Part shown: in pieces, positions 19,492 through 28,254 of the stretch
How the letters are laid out: each line of letters starts with the position of its first letter
How positions within the stretch are numbered: the first letter of the stretch is position 1
Assembly: GCF_040784915.1 (NCBI RefSeq)
Contig: NZ_CP160797.1
Location: forward strand, 1,788,137-1,852,136
Origin: Bacillus vallismortis
GTDB lineage: Bacteria; Bacillota; Bacilli; Bacillales; Bacillaceae
Reading direction: 5' to 3'
Length of the DNA: 64,000 nt
Translations under genes and position numbers: made by a program
Notes under the pieces: model-generated
The model's database searches: none
Told to the model about the DNA's origin: nothing
Seen by the model: the letters and a program-made list of their open reading frames with translations, nothing else

Positions 19492-19707
19492 ATGATTAAA
19501 GTAACCCGTTTGAATGGGCAGCCCTTTACACTGAATGCGCTGTTTATTGAACAGATTGAATGCTTTCCGGATACTACAATTACTCTTTCAAATGGTAAGA
19601 AGTTTGTAGTAAAAGAAGATGAAGAAGCTGTTCTGGAAAAGATCGCAACTTTCTACCGAAAAATACAAATATTTTCAATGGATCAAGGAATAGAGGAACC
19701 GGAATGA
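19492..19707 (+). CDS. swrD: Swarming motility protein SwrD (FlbD family)
   Basis: Small FlbD-family protein; in B. subtilis SwrD is reported to raise flagellar motor power for swarming. The 71 residues match the FlbD fold ([22 protein letters not shown], then [16 protein letters not shown]). It has no membrane segment and is predicted cytoplasmic. The start codon has unusual upstream context: a purine-rich run followed by a small hairpin. Stop and fliL start overlap by four bases. Confidence 0.9.
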   Translation: MIKVTRLNGQPFTLNALFIEQIECFPDTTITLSNGKKFVVKEDEEAVLEKIATFYRKIQIFSMDQGIEEPE

Positions 19708-20126
19708 AGAAAAATTTAATGATCATTTTACTAATTATTCTTATCGTAATAGGTGCTCTTGGGGCGGCGGCTTATTTTGTACTAGGCGGTGAGTCCGAAA
19801 AAAGTGAAACGGAAAAAAGCATTGATGAAATCGTTGCATCTTCTGTTGATGTAGAAGAGATCACAACAAATTTAAAGTCTGATAACATTATCCGGCTTGC
19901 TATTAAACTTGAGACCGACTCTGATAAATCAAAAGAAGAACTTGAAAAACGTGATTTTCAAGTGAAGGATGCTGTAATATCACTGCTGGCCGATACGAAT
20001 GCTAATGCGATTGAGGGAGACAAGGGAAAAGAAGCCTTTAAGAAGGAACTAAAAGATAAAATAAATAGCTACCTCCAAGAAGGAAAAGTAGAAAAAGTGT
20101 ATATTACCTCCTTTAATCTGCAATAA
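19704..20126 (+). CDS. fliL: Flagellar basal-body associated protein FliL
   Basis: Single-span membrane protein associated with the stator and basal body. The 140-residue product has a short basic start (MKKNL), one transmembrane segment (about residues 5-27, [21 protein letters not shown]), an acidic linker, and the conserved extracytoplasmic domain ending in [15 protein letters not shown], typical of FliL. ATGA overlap with swrD indicates coupling. Confidence 0.94.
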   Translation: MKKNLMIILLIILIVIGALGAAAYFVLGGESEKSETEKSIDEIVASSVDVEEITTNLKSDNIIRLAIKLETDSDKSKEELEKRDFQVKDAVISLLADTNANAIEGDKGKEAFKKELKDKINSYLQEGKVEKVYITSFNLQ

Positions 20127-20159
20127 ACAATCATTTGACAGAATACGGAGGTGAGGAAA

Positions 20160-21158
20160 ATGTCAGGAGAAGTTCTCTCCCAAAATGAAATAGATGCACT
20201 GCTTTCTGCAATATCAACTGGTGAAATGGACGCTGAAGAGCTGAAAAAAGAAGAAAAAGAGAAGAAAGTGAAGGTTTATGATTTCAAACGTGCGCTGCGG
20301 TTTTCTAAGGATCAGATCCGCAGTTTAACGAGAATTCATGACAATTTTGCAAGACTTCTAACGACTCACTTTTCTGCTCAGCTCAGAACCTATATTCACA
20401 TATCTGTCAGCTCAGTTGACCAGGTCCCGTATGAGGAATTTATCAGGTCAATACCGAACATGACGATTCTGAATCTGTTTGATGTCCATCCGATGGAAGG
20501 CAGAATTATGATGGAGGTTAATCCGACAATTGCTTATACGATGATGGATCGGGTAATGGGCGGTATTGGAATCAGTCATAATAAGGTTGACAGCTTGACA
20601 GAAATTGAAACAAAAATCATTTCTAATTTATTTGAAAATGCACTGGGAAATTATAAAGAAGCTTGGCAGTCAATTGCTGATATTGAACCGGAAATGACTG
20701 AGTTTGAAGTGAATCCGCAATTCGTTCAAATGGTATCTCCTAATGAAACGGTCGTGGTCATCTCGCTCAATACCCAAATCGGTGAAATCAGCGGTGTTAT
20801 TAATCTTTGTATCCCGCATATTGTCCTCGAGCCGCTCATACCGAAGCTTTCGGTCCACTATTGGATGCAATCAGATAGAAATGAGCCGAAGCCTGAGGAA
20901 ACAAAGTCGCTTGAAAAACGTATCATGACAGCACAAATACCTGTCGTGGCCGAGCTTGGCACATCTGAACTGACAATAGAAGAGTTTTTAAGTTTAGAAG
21001 TCGGAGACTGCATAACTTTGGACAAATCAGTCACGGATCCTCTTACTGTATTGGTCGGAGATAAGCCGAAATTTTTAGGACAAGCCGGCCGGGTGAATCG
21101 AAAACAGGCAGTGCAAATTTTAGATCACGACATAAGAGGTGAACAAGATGGAGAATAA
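20160..21158 (+). CDS. fliM: Flagellar motor switch protein FliM
   Basis: C-ring subunit that binds phosphorylated CheY and reverses or sets motor rotation. The 332-residue protein starts with the CheY-P-binding peptide VLSQNEIDALLSAI, then the CheC-like middle domain (about 45-230) and a C-terminal SpoA/FliN-like domain (LGTSELTIEEFLSLEVGDCITLD). In-frame GTG at 20151 is part of the GGAGGTGAGG ribosome site, so ATG at 20160 is chosen. The last 11 bases overlap fliY. Confidence 0.96.
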   Translation: MSGEVLSQNEIDALLSAISTGEMDAEELKKEEKEKKVKVYDFKRALRFSKDQIRSLTRIHDNFARLLTTHFSAQLRTYIHISVSSVDQVPYEEFIRSIPNMTILNLFDVHPMEGRIMMEVNPTIAYTMMDRVMGGIGISHNKVDSLTEIETKIISNLFENALGNYKEAWQSIADIEPEMTEFEVNPQFVQMVSPNETVVVISLNTQIGEISGVINLCIPHIVLEPLIPKLSVHYWMQSDRNEPKPEETKSLEKRIMTAQIPVVAELGTSELTIEEFLSLEVGDCITLDKSVTDPLTVLVGDKPKFLGQAGRVNRKQAVQILDHDIRGEQDGE

Positions 21159-22314
21159 TAGATTATCTCAAGATGAGATTGACGCGCTTCTTAACGGCAC
21201 TGGCGGTACGCCGGATGAGCCAGAGGTTCCGGAAGTACATGACTTATCGGACATGGAGCGTGATGCGATCGGTGAAATCGGAAATATTTCATTCGGCAGT
21301 TCTGCGACAGCCCTGTCAACGCTTTTAAATCAAAAGGTCGATATTACGACTCCGAGTGTAGCTGTCATTCCTAAAAGTAAAATCAGCGATGCGTTTCCTG
21401 AACCGTACGTAGCGATTGAAGTGAATTATACGGAGGGCTTTAGCGGCAGCAACCTGCTGGTCGTGGAACAAAATGACGCGGCGATTATCGCTGACTTAAT
21501 GATGGGGGGAGACGGAAAAGGCGCGGACCCTTCACTGGGTGAAATTCATTTAAGTGCGGTTCAAGAAGCGATGAACCAAATGATGGGATCGGCAGCCACG
21601 TCAATGTCTACTGTATTCAGCAAAAAAATTGATATTTCACCGCCTCGGGTTGAATTGCTCGATGTTACTGAAGAAAAGGGAACAGACCGCATACCTGATG
21701 ATGAAATGCTGGTGAAAGTGTCTTTCAACTTAAAGGTGGGAGATTTAATAGATTCCAGTATTATGCAGCTGTACCCGCTGTCATTTGCAAAAGATTTAAT
21801 TGCAAATCTGATGAACACAGAAAGTGCAGAGGAAGAAACAGCGCCGCAGCCTGATGTTACATATGAGCAGCCGAAAGCGCCTGTGACGCCAGAGCCGCAT
21901 ATGGAACCGCAGCAGCAACAGCAGCAACAGCAGCAACAGCAGCAACAGCAACAGCCGCCAAAAAGGCAGGGAACACCAAAAAAAGCAGCACCAGTTCAGG
22001 TTTCGCCAGTGGAATTTTCCGCGTTTGATCCCAATGAGGCTTCTCAAGCCCCTATAAACAACTTGGATATGCTTTTGGATATTCCGCTTTCGATCACTGT
22101 TGAGCTTGGCAGAACGAAGAGAAGCGTAAAAGAGATTTTGGAGCTTTCTGCCGGAAGTATTATTGAGCTTGATAAGTTAGCCGGTGAGCCGGTAGATATT
22201 TTAGTGAATCGGCGAATCGTTGCCAAAGGCGAAGTCGTTGTCATTGAAGAAAACTTCGGAGTAAGAGTCACTGACATTTTAAGCCAAGCAGAGCGCATTA
22301 ATAATTTAAAATAA
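21148..22314 (+). CDS. fliY: Flagellar motor switch phosphatase FliY (FliN ortholog)
   Basis: C-ring protein that both forms the switch and dephosphorylates CheY-P. The 388-residue product has an N-terminal CheY-P-binding peptide like FliM (LSQDEIDALLNG), two CheC-type phosphatase motifs (EIGNISFGSSATALS and EAMNQMMGSAATSMS), an interdomain linker with 15 consecutive glutamines (codons at 21910-21954), and a C-terminal FliN/SpoA domain (LDIPLSITVELGRTKRSVKEILELSAGSIIELD). The ATG at 21148 follows AAGAGGTGAAC; a GTG at 21139 is too close to that site. The glutamine tract makes it about ten residues longer than the B. subtilis 168 form as I remember it. Confidence 0.95.
   Translation: MENNRLSQDEIDALLNGTGGTPDEPEVPEVHDLSDMERDAIGEIGNISFGSSATALSTLLNQKVDITTPSVAVIPKSKISDAFPEPYVAIEVNYTEGFSGSNLLVVEQNDAAIIADLMMGGDGKGADPSLGEIHLSAVQEAMNQMMGSAATSMSTVFSKKIDISPPRVELLDVTEEKGTDRIPDDEMLVKVSFNLKVGDLIDSSIMQLYPLSFAKDLIANLMNTESAEEETAPQPDVTYEQPKAPVTPEPHMEPQQQQQQQQQQQQQQQPPKRQGTPKKAAPVQVSPVEFSAFDPNEASQAPINNLDMLLDIPLSITVELGRTKRSVKEILELSAGSIIELDKLAGEPVDILVNRRIVAKGEVVVIEENFGVRVTDILSQAERINNLK
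21910..21954 (+). repeat. Polyglutamine-coding tandem repeat in fliY
   Basis: Fifteen CAG/CAA codons, built as four copies of the nine-base unit CAGCAGCAA followed by CAG CAA CAG, all in frame. Such arrays mutate in length by slippage in multiples of three or nine. The tract sits in the linker between the CheC-like phosphatase part and the FliN-like C-terminal domain. Confidence 0.95.
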
Positions 22315-22339
22315 CGAAACACAAGGAGAGAAATAGATT

Positions 22340-22702
22340 ATGGCACACAGAATTTTAATTGTAGATGACGCAGCATTTATGCGAATGATGATTAAAGATA
22401 TTTTGGTGAAAAACGGTTTTGAAGTAGTAGCGGAAGCTGAAAATGGAGCACAAGCAGTAGAAAAATATAAAGAGCATTCTCCTGATCTTGTTACTATGGA
22501 TATCACGATGCCGGAAATGGATGGTATAACAGCATTAAAAGAAATTAAACAAATTGATGCACAGGCAAGAATCATTATGTGTTCTGCTATGGGACAACAA
22601 TCAATGGTTATTGATGCCATTCAGGCCGGCGCCAAGGATTTTATCGTAAAACCTTTCCAGGCAGACCGTGTGCTTGAAGCAATCAACAAAACATTAAGTT
22701 AA
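22340..22702 (+). CDS. cheY: Chemotaxis response regulator CheY
   Basis: Single-domain receiver that carries the signal from CheA to the switch; in Bacillus CheY-P promotes counter-clockwise smooth swimming. The 120-residue protein has the acid pocket VDDAAFMR, phosphoacceptor Asp54 in TMDITMPEMDG, the switch serine in CSAMGQQ, and the conserved lysine in VKPFQ. Ribosome site AAGGAGAG. It lies just behind fliY, whose product dephosphorylates it. Confidence 0.97.
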   Translation: MAHRILIVDDAAFMRMMIKDILVKNGFEVVAEAENGAQAVEKYKEHSPDLVTMDITMPEMDGITALKEIKQIDAQARIIMCSAMGQQSMVIDAIQAGAKDFIVKPFQADRVLEAINKTLS

Positions 22703-22716
22703 AGGGTGTACGGCTG

Positions 22717-23376
22717 TTGAAAAAGAGTCAATATTTCATCGCTTTTATTTGTTTTTTCGTTCTATACAGTGTACATCCGATTGCAGCTGCCGCGGCAGAC
22801 TCTGATAATTCAACTGTAAACGAATGGTTTCAAAAGAAAGATGAAAAAACTGCAGATAAGTCAGAGCAAAAGGAAGAAAAAACAACACAAACTGCTGATG
22901 AGACGGAGGGGGCTGCTGCTCCTTCTGTCTCAGCTTTTGATTTCGTGAAGATGATTTTCGCTTTACTATTTGTTGTCATGCTGATTTACGGGCTGGTTAA
23001 GCTCATGAACAAAAGAAATCGGCTCCTTAAGCCTTTTCAATATGTTGAAAATATTGGCGGCACATCGGTCGGACAAAACAGATCCATCCAATTGATCAAA
23101 GTCGGAAAAAATGTGCTCGTCGTTGGTGTAGGAGAAACGATCCAGCTGCTGAAAGAAATTGAGGATGAAAAAGAGATTGAGGTTATTCTCAGCCAGCATG
23201 AAGAGGCAATGTCAAGCAAAATAGAGTGGCAAAAGATTGTCAAGCCGCTTAAGGGTTCTGAACATCAATCGCAGCAAAAACTGCCTTCATTTTCAAAAGC
23301 GTTAAAAGAGCAGCTTGAAGAGTTAAAACAAAACCGTTCTGAAGGAAAAAAGAAAGGCCCACGTCATCATGAATGA
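22717..23376 (+). CDS. fliZ: Flagellar export protein FliO (FliZ of B. subtilis)
   Basis: Assembly factor for the FliP ring of the export gate. The 219-residue protein has an N-terminal signal-type hydrophobic stretch (about 5-26), a charged, Lys/Glu/Thr-rich linker, a transmembrane span (about 70-90, FVKMIFALLFVVMLIYGLVKLM), and the FliO domain with NIGGTSVGQNRSIQLIKVGKNVLVVGVGETIQLLKEI. TTG start at 22717 with AAAGGGTG upstream. The end overlaps fliP by eight bases. Named fliZ in this species but it corresponds to FliO. Confidence 0.92.
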   Translation: MKKSQYFIAFICFFVLYSVHPIAAAAADSDNSTVNEWFQKKDEKTADKSEQKEEKTTQTADETEGAAAPSVSAFDFVKMIFALLFVVMLIYGLVKLMNKRNRLLKPFQYVENIGGTSVGQNRSIQLIKVGKNVLVVGVGETIQLLKEIEDEKEIEVILSQHEEAMSSKIEWQKIVKPLKGSEHQSQQKLPSFSKALKEQLEELKQNRSEGKKKGPRHHE

Positions 23377-24034
23377 GTTTATAAATATTTTCAGTTCAAG
23401 CGATCCGCAAAACGTAAGTTCATCTGTTAAATTACTATTATTGTTAACTGTATTTTCAGTGGCGCCTGGAATATTGATTCTTATGACTTGTTTTACTCGC
23501 ATCGTCATTGTTCTATCATTTGTCAGGACTTCACTGGCGACACAATCTATGCCGCCAAACCAGGTTCTGATCGGGCTGGCGCTGTTTTTAACGTTTTTTA
23601 TTATGGCTCCTACTTTTTCAGAGATTAATAAAGAGGCGCTGACGCCATTGATGGACAACAAAATCAGCTTGGACGAAGCGTATACGAAAGCTGAGGAACC
23701 AATTAAAGAATTTATGAGTAAACACACAAGGCAGAAGGATCTGGCGCTGTTTATGAATTACGCGAAAATGGATAAACCCGAATCATTAAAGGATATCCCG
23801 CTAACAACAATGGTTCCCGCTTTTGCCATATCGGAGCTCAAAACAGCGTTTCAAATAGGTTTTATGATTTTTATCCCATTTTTAATTATAGATATGGTCG
23901 TAGCGAGCGTCTTAATGTCAATGGGAATGATGATGCTCCCTCCAGTTATGATTTCTCTGCCCTTTAAAATATTACTTTTTGTTTTAGTAGACGGCTGGTA
24001 TTTAATTGTGAAATCTTTGCTTCAGAGCTTTTAG
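23369..24034 (+). CDS. fliP: Flagellar export gate protein FliP
   Basis: Five copies form the core pore of the export gate. The 221-residue protein has several membrane segments: about 20-42 (LLLLLTVFSVAPGILILMTC), 60-80, 155-180 and 190-210. Family signatures: RIVIVLSFVRTSLATQSMPPNQVLIGLALFLTFF and the C-terminal MVPAFAISELKTAFQIGFMIFIPFLIIDMVVASVLMSMGMMMLPPVMISLPFKI. Unlike the enteric protein there is no clear cleavable signal peptide. AAAGAAAGG lies before the start. Confidence 0.95.
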   Translation: MNEFINIFSSSDPQNVSSSVKLLLLLTVFSVAPGILILMTCFTRIVIVLSFVRTSLATQSMPPNQVLIGLALFLTFFIMAPTFSEINKEALTPLMDNKISLDEAYTKAEEPIKEFMSKHTRQKDLALFMNYAKMDKPESLKDIPLTTMVPAFAISELKTAFQIGFMIFIPFLIIDMVVASVLMSMGMMMLPPVMISLPFKILLFVLVDGWYLIVKSLLQSF

Positions 24035-24048
24035 GGTAGGTGCTAAAC

Positions 24049-24318
24049 GTGAGTTCAGAATTTGTAATTTCTATGGCGGAAAAAGCCGTATACGTAACGC
24101 TGATGATCAGCGGGCCATTATTGGCTATTGCTTTACTGGTCGGTTTAATCGTCAGCATATTTCAGGCGACAACTCAAATACAGGAACAGACTTTGGCGTT
24201 TATTCCGAAAATCGTGGCAGTTCTTCTGGCCCTGATTTTTTTTGGCCCATGGATGCTGTCTACCATTCTTTCATTTACAACAGAGCTGTTTTCTAATTTA
24301 AATCGTTTTGCAGGGTAA
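24049..24318 (+). CDS. fliQ: Flagellar export gate protein FliQ
   Basis: Small two-span membrane protein around the FliP-FliR core. The 89-residue protein has spans at about 17-40 and 52-75 and the family motif LLVGLIVSIFQATTQIQEQTLAFIPKI. The GTG at 24049 is chosen because the other in-frame GTG (24040) lies in the AGGGTAGGTG ribosome site. The gene ends a few bases before the preferred fliR start. Confidence 0.93.
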   Translation: MSSEFVISMAEKAVYVTLMISGPLLAIALLVGLIVSIFQATTQIQEQTLAFIPKIVAVLLALIFFGPWMLSTILSFTTELFSNLNRFAG

Positions 24319-24325
24319 TGTAGAG

Positions 24326-25105
24326 ATGAATTCGATTATTGATTTATTTCCTGCTTTTTTATTGGTTTTTATTAGAATTTCTGCTTTTTTTGTAACGATT
24401 CCGCTATTCGGACACCGAAATGTACCAGCTGTTCATCGAATTGGATTTGCTTTTTTTCTCGCGGTCATTTGTTTCAGCACCATTGATAAACCTCCCTCTT
24501 TAGAGATAGATGGGCAATATATGCTTCTGGCGTTTAAAGAAGCTTTGGTTGGTCTCTGTCTGGGATTAATCGCTTATATGATGATCGCCGCAGTTCAAAT
24601 TGCCGGCTCGTTTATTGATTTTCAAATGGGTTTTTCAATTGCGAACGTTATTGATCCGCAAACCGGAGCACAAAGTCCGCTGATCGGCCAGTTTATCTAT
24701 ACGATGGCACTTTTGTTTATGCTCAGTGTCAACGCCCATCATTTGCTGCTCGACGGTATTTATTACAGCTTTCAGTATATTTCAGTTGATCAGGCATTTC
24801 CGAATTTCGGCGATGAGAAGTTTGCTTATTTTATCGCCAAAAGCTTTAATGCGATGTTTATTATTGCTTTTCAAATGTCAGCACCTGTTGTGGCCAGTTT
24901 GTTTCTGGTTGACTTAGCATTAGGCATTGTGGCTCGAACTGTTCCGCAATTAAATGTATTTGTGGTCGGTCTGCCCTTAAAGATCGCTGTCAGTTTCATC
25001 ATGCTCATTGTGTGTATGTCTGTTATCTTCGTCGTTGTGCGGAATGTCTTCAGTTTAACGATTGAAACGATGCGGAATCTTTTAGCATTGGTCGGTGTTT
25101 CTTAA
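24326..25105 (+). CDS. fliR: Flagellar export gate protein FliR
   Basis: Export gate subunit that completes the FliP-FliQ helical assembly. The 259-residue protein is highly hydrophobic with about six spans and the FliR signatures FDFQMGFSIANVIDPQTGAQSPLIGQF (first residues approximate) and VDLALGIVARTVPQLNVFVVGLPLKI. An upstream in-frame TTG (24308) overlaps fliQ; the ATG at 24326, after TAGAGA, gives the usual length. Its last base is the first base of flhB. Confidence 0.93.
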   Translation: MNSIIDLFPAFLLVFIRISAFFVTIPLFGHRNVPAVHRIGFAFFLAVICFSTIDKPPSLEIDGQYMLLAFKEALVGLCLGLIAYMMIAAVQIAGSFIDFQMGFSIANVIDPQTGAQSPLIGQFIYTMALLFMLSVNAHHLLLDGIYYSFQYISVDQAFPNFGDEKFAYFIAKSFNAMFIIAFQMSAPVVASLFLVDLALGIVARTVPQLNVFVVGLPLKIAVSFIMLIVCMSVIFVVVRNVFSLTIETMRNLLALVGVS

Positions 25106-26184
25106 TGAAGCTTAGAGTTGACCTGCAGTTTTTTGCGGGAGAGAAAACAGAAAAAGCCACTCCGAAAAAACGGCAGGATACGCGAAAAAAAGGACAGGTT
25201 GCCAAAAGTGCTGATGTCAATACTGCCGTTTCTTTATTAGTGATATTCCTTTCACTCATTGCGATTGGGCCGTTTATGAGGGACAGACTGCTGTCATTTA
25301 TAGAAACATTTTATACCAAGTCGCTCTTAATGAAGCTTTCAGAATCAAATGTGCATATGCTGTTTATCAGCTTATTAAAGGATACGGCTTTTGTGCTTGC
25401 GCCGATTATGCTTGTCGCTCTTGTCGCAGGGGTCGTCAGCAACTATATGCAGGTTGGCTTCTTATTTTCTACAGAGGTCATAAAGCCTAAGCTTGAAAAA
25501 CTTGATCCGATTAAAGGCTTTAAACGGATTTACAGCATGCGGGCAATAGTAGAACTGCTTAAATCCATTCTGAAAATCACTGTAGTCGGTTTTTCTGCTT
25601 TCGCTGTGCTTTGGCTGCATTATGGAGAAATTCTCCGGCTCCCGCTTCTGACACCCGAAGAGGCACTTTCTTTTGTTTCAAAACTCACCCTGTGGATGGG
25701 GCTGAGCGGTGCAGGGGCTTTGTTGGTTCTTGCTGGTCTCGATTATTTATATCAAAAGTTTGACCATGAGAAAAACATCAAAATGTCAAAACAGGATATA
25801 AAAGATGAGTACAAAAAGTCTGAAGGAGACCCGATTATCAAGTCTAAAATTAAACAAAGACAGCGGGAAATGGCAATGAGGCGGATGATGCAGGAAGTTC
25901 CAAAAGCAGATGTCATTATCACAAACCCGACTCACTATGCGATTGCCCTGAAATATAACGAAGAAAAAATGGACGCTCCTTATATCGTTGCAAAAGGTGT
26001 TGACCACCTCGCGTTAAATATCAGGAAAATTGCGAAAGAGCATGATGTCATGATGGTCGAAAACAGACCGCTTGCCCGTGCGTTATATGATCAGGTAGAA
26101 ATTGACCAGGCTGTGCCGGAAGAATTTTTTAAAGTCTTGGCTGAAATTCTGGCTTACGTATATAAAACAAAACAAAAAGTATAA
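25105..26184 (+). CDS. flhB: Flagellar export switch protein FlhB
   Basis: Controls the change of export specificity from hook to filament proteins. The 359-residue product has an N-terminal basic stretch (EKTEKATPKKRQDTRKKGQVAKSADV is family-typical in its first part), four membrane spans (about 30-210), and a cytoplasmic domain with the self-cleaving NPTH motif at residues 274-277, followed by YAIALKY. Start overlaps the fliR stop by one base; the ribosome site is within fliR. Confidence 0.96.
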   Translation: MKLRVDLQFFAGEKTEKATPKKRQDTRKKGQVAKSADVNTAVSLLVIFLSLIAIGPFMRDRLLSFIETFYTKSLLMKLSESNVHMLFISLLKDTAFVLAPIMLVALVAGVVSNYMQVGFLFSTEVIKPKLEKLDPIKGFKRIYSMRAIVELLKSILKITVVGFSAFAVLWLHYGEILRLPLLTPEEALSFVSKLTLWMGLSGAGALLVLAGLDYLYQKFDHEKNIKMSKQDIKDEYKKSEGDPIIKSKIKQRQREMAMRRMMQEVPKADVIITNPTHYAIALKYNEEKMDAPYIVAKGVDHLALNIRKIAKEHDVMMVENRPLARALYDQVEIDQAVPEEFFKVLAEILAYVYKTKQKV

Positions 26185-26220
26185 TTGAATTTTTCGATTT
26201 AAAAGGAGAGAAAAAGCAGC

Positions 26221-28254
26221 ATGTCAACAAGAGATTTATCCGTTTTAATAAGTGTTGTCCTCATTGTGGCGATGCTGGTGATTCCATTTCCTCCATGGCT
26301 GTTAAGTATTTTGATCATTATTAATATTTCTCTTGCATTGATCGTGCTTCTTACCACAATGAATATGCAGGAAGCGCTGCAGTTTTCGATATTCCCGTCA
26401 CTGTTGCTGCTTTTAACCCTATTTCGTTTAGGCTTGAACGTCTCAACGACCCGTTCAATTCTTTCACATGGTGAAGGCGGAAAAGTCGTCGAGACGTTCG
26501 GAAATTTCGTTGTCGGCGGAAATGTATTAGTTGGACTTGTTGTATTTATCATCCTGATTATTATTCAGTTTATCGTCATTACGAAAGGTGCTGAACGTGT
26601 TTCCGAGGTTGCAGCAAGATTTACGCTGGACGCAATGCCGGGGAAGCAGATGAGTATTGATGCTGATTTAAACGCAGGGATGATTACCGAACAGGAAGCG
26701 AAGCACCGCCGCGAAAAAGTGGCAAGAGAGGCTGACTTTTATGGAGCGATGGACGGTGCCAGTAAATTTGTAAAAGGTGACGCGATTGCCGGAATCATCA
26801 TTGTCATGATCAATATTATTTTCGGTATCGTTATCGGAATGCTTCAGCAGGACATGTCCATTCAAGAGGCCGCTTCAAAATTTACGATGCTGACTGTAGG
26901 AGATGGGATTGTTTCGCAAATTCCGGCGCTGTTAATTTCTACAGCTACGGGTATTGTCGTGACAAGAGCTGCCTCTGAAGGAAACTTAGGGCATGACATT
27001 ACAGGTCAGCTGTTTGCTTATCCAAAGCTTTTATACGTCGCAGCATCTACAATTCTGCTTCTTGGTATTTTCACTCCGATTGGCATTTTTCTGACGGGAC
27101 CGCTTGCGGGACTGCTTGCTTTCGGCGCTTATATGCTATCTAAATCAGGTAAGGAAAAAGAAGAAGTGGACGAGATTCTCGAGGAAGAGGCTGAGGTTGA
27201 CGACCTTAAAAGCCCTGAAAGCGTTGTTCAGCTTCTGCACATAGATCCGATAGAATTTGAGTTTGGATATGGTTTGATACCGCTTGCTGATGCCAATCAA
27301 GGCGGTGATTTATTAGACCGAATTGTGATGATTCGCCGTCAATTGGCCCTGGAACTCGGCCTTGTCATTCCTGTGGTGCGCATCAGAGACAATATAGCAT
27401 TGCAGCCTAATGAATACCGATTAAAAATTAAAGGGAACGAAATAGCAAAAGGCGAGCTGTTGCTTGATCATTATTTAGCAATGTCGCCTACGCCGGAAGA
27501 TGATCTCATTGAAGGGATTGAAACTGTGGAACCGTCATTCGGACTGCCGGCAAAATGGATTGGCGAATCGATAAAAGATGAAGCTGACATGCTTGGTTAT
27601 ACAGTTGTTGATCCTGCTTCAGTCGTTTCAACCCATATTACAGAGAAGATTAAGCAGTATGCCCACGAATTGATCGGGAGACAGGAGACGAAACAGCTGA
27701 TCGATCACTTGAAAGAAACGTATCCGGTGCTTGTTGAAGAGGTTACGCCTAATCCGTTGTCTGTCGGTGATATTCAGAAGGTGCTGGCTAAGCTTTTAAA
27801 AGAAAAAGTTTCAATCCGAAACTTAGTAACGATTTTTGAAACGCTTGCTGATTATGGAAAATTAACAACAGATTCTGATCTTTTGACAGAGTATACAAGA
27901 CAGGCGCTGGCTAAACAAATAACTGCCCAGTTTTCCAAAGAAAACGAAGTGTTGAAGGTTGTTACTTGTTCGGGCCGTGTAGAAAAGGCGATAGCTGACG
28001 GTGTACAGCAAACGGAACACGGAAATTATTTGTCGCTTGAACCAGATATTTCAGAAAGTATTGTGCGCTCTGTCGCTAAAGAAGCCGAACAGCTCTCATT
28101 ACGTCAGGAAACTGCGATTCTTCTATGTTCGCCCCCTGTCAGAATGTATGTGAAACAGCTTCTGGAACGATACTTCCCTGATCTTCCGGTACTCTCATAT
28201 AACGAACTTGAGGCGAATGTTGAGGTACAAAGCATTGGAGTGGTGGATATTTAA
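26221..28254 (+). CDS. flhA: Flagellar export gate protein FlhA
   Basis: Large gate component thought to act in proton-driven export and to bind substrate-chaperone complexes. The 677-residue protein has about eight spans in the first 310 residues, the FHIPEP family loop with AREADFYGAMDGASKFVKGD, and a large cytoplasmic C-terminal domain (about 345-677). Ribosome site AAAGGAGAG upstream of ATG. The stop overlaps flhF by one base. Confidence 0.97.
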   Translation: MSTRDLSVLISVVLIVAMLVIPFPPWLLSILIIINISLALIVLLTTMNMQEALQFSIFPSLLLLLTLFRLGLNVSTTRSILSHGEGGKVVETFGNFVVGGNVLVGLVVFIILIIIQFIVITKGAERVSEVAARFTLDAMPGKQMSIDADLNAGMITEQEAKHRREKVAREADFYGAMDGASKFVKGDAIAGIIIVMINIIFGIVIGMLQQDMSIQEAASKFTMLTVGDGIVSQIPALLISTATGIVVTRAASEGNLGHDITGQLFAYPKLLYVAASTILLLGIFTPIGIFLTGPLAGLLAFGAYMLSKSGKEKEEVDEILEEEAEVDDLKSPESVVQLLHIDPIEFEFGYGLIPLADANQGGDLLDRIVMIRRQLALELGLVIPVVRIRDNIALQPNEYRLKIKGNEIAKGELLLDHYLAMSPTPEDDLIEGIETVEPSFGLPAKWIGESIKDEADMLGYTVVDPASVVSTHITEKIKQYAHELIGRQETKQLIDHLKETYPVLVEEVTPNPLSVGDIQKVLAKLLKEKVSIRNLVTIFETLADYGKLTTDSDLLTEYTRQALAKQITAQFSKENEVLKVVTCSGRVEKAIADGVQQTEHGNYLSLEPDISESIVRSVAKEAEQLSLRQETAILLCSPPVRMYVKQLLERYFPDLPVLSYNELEANVEVQSIGVVDI

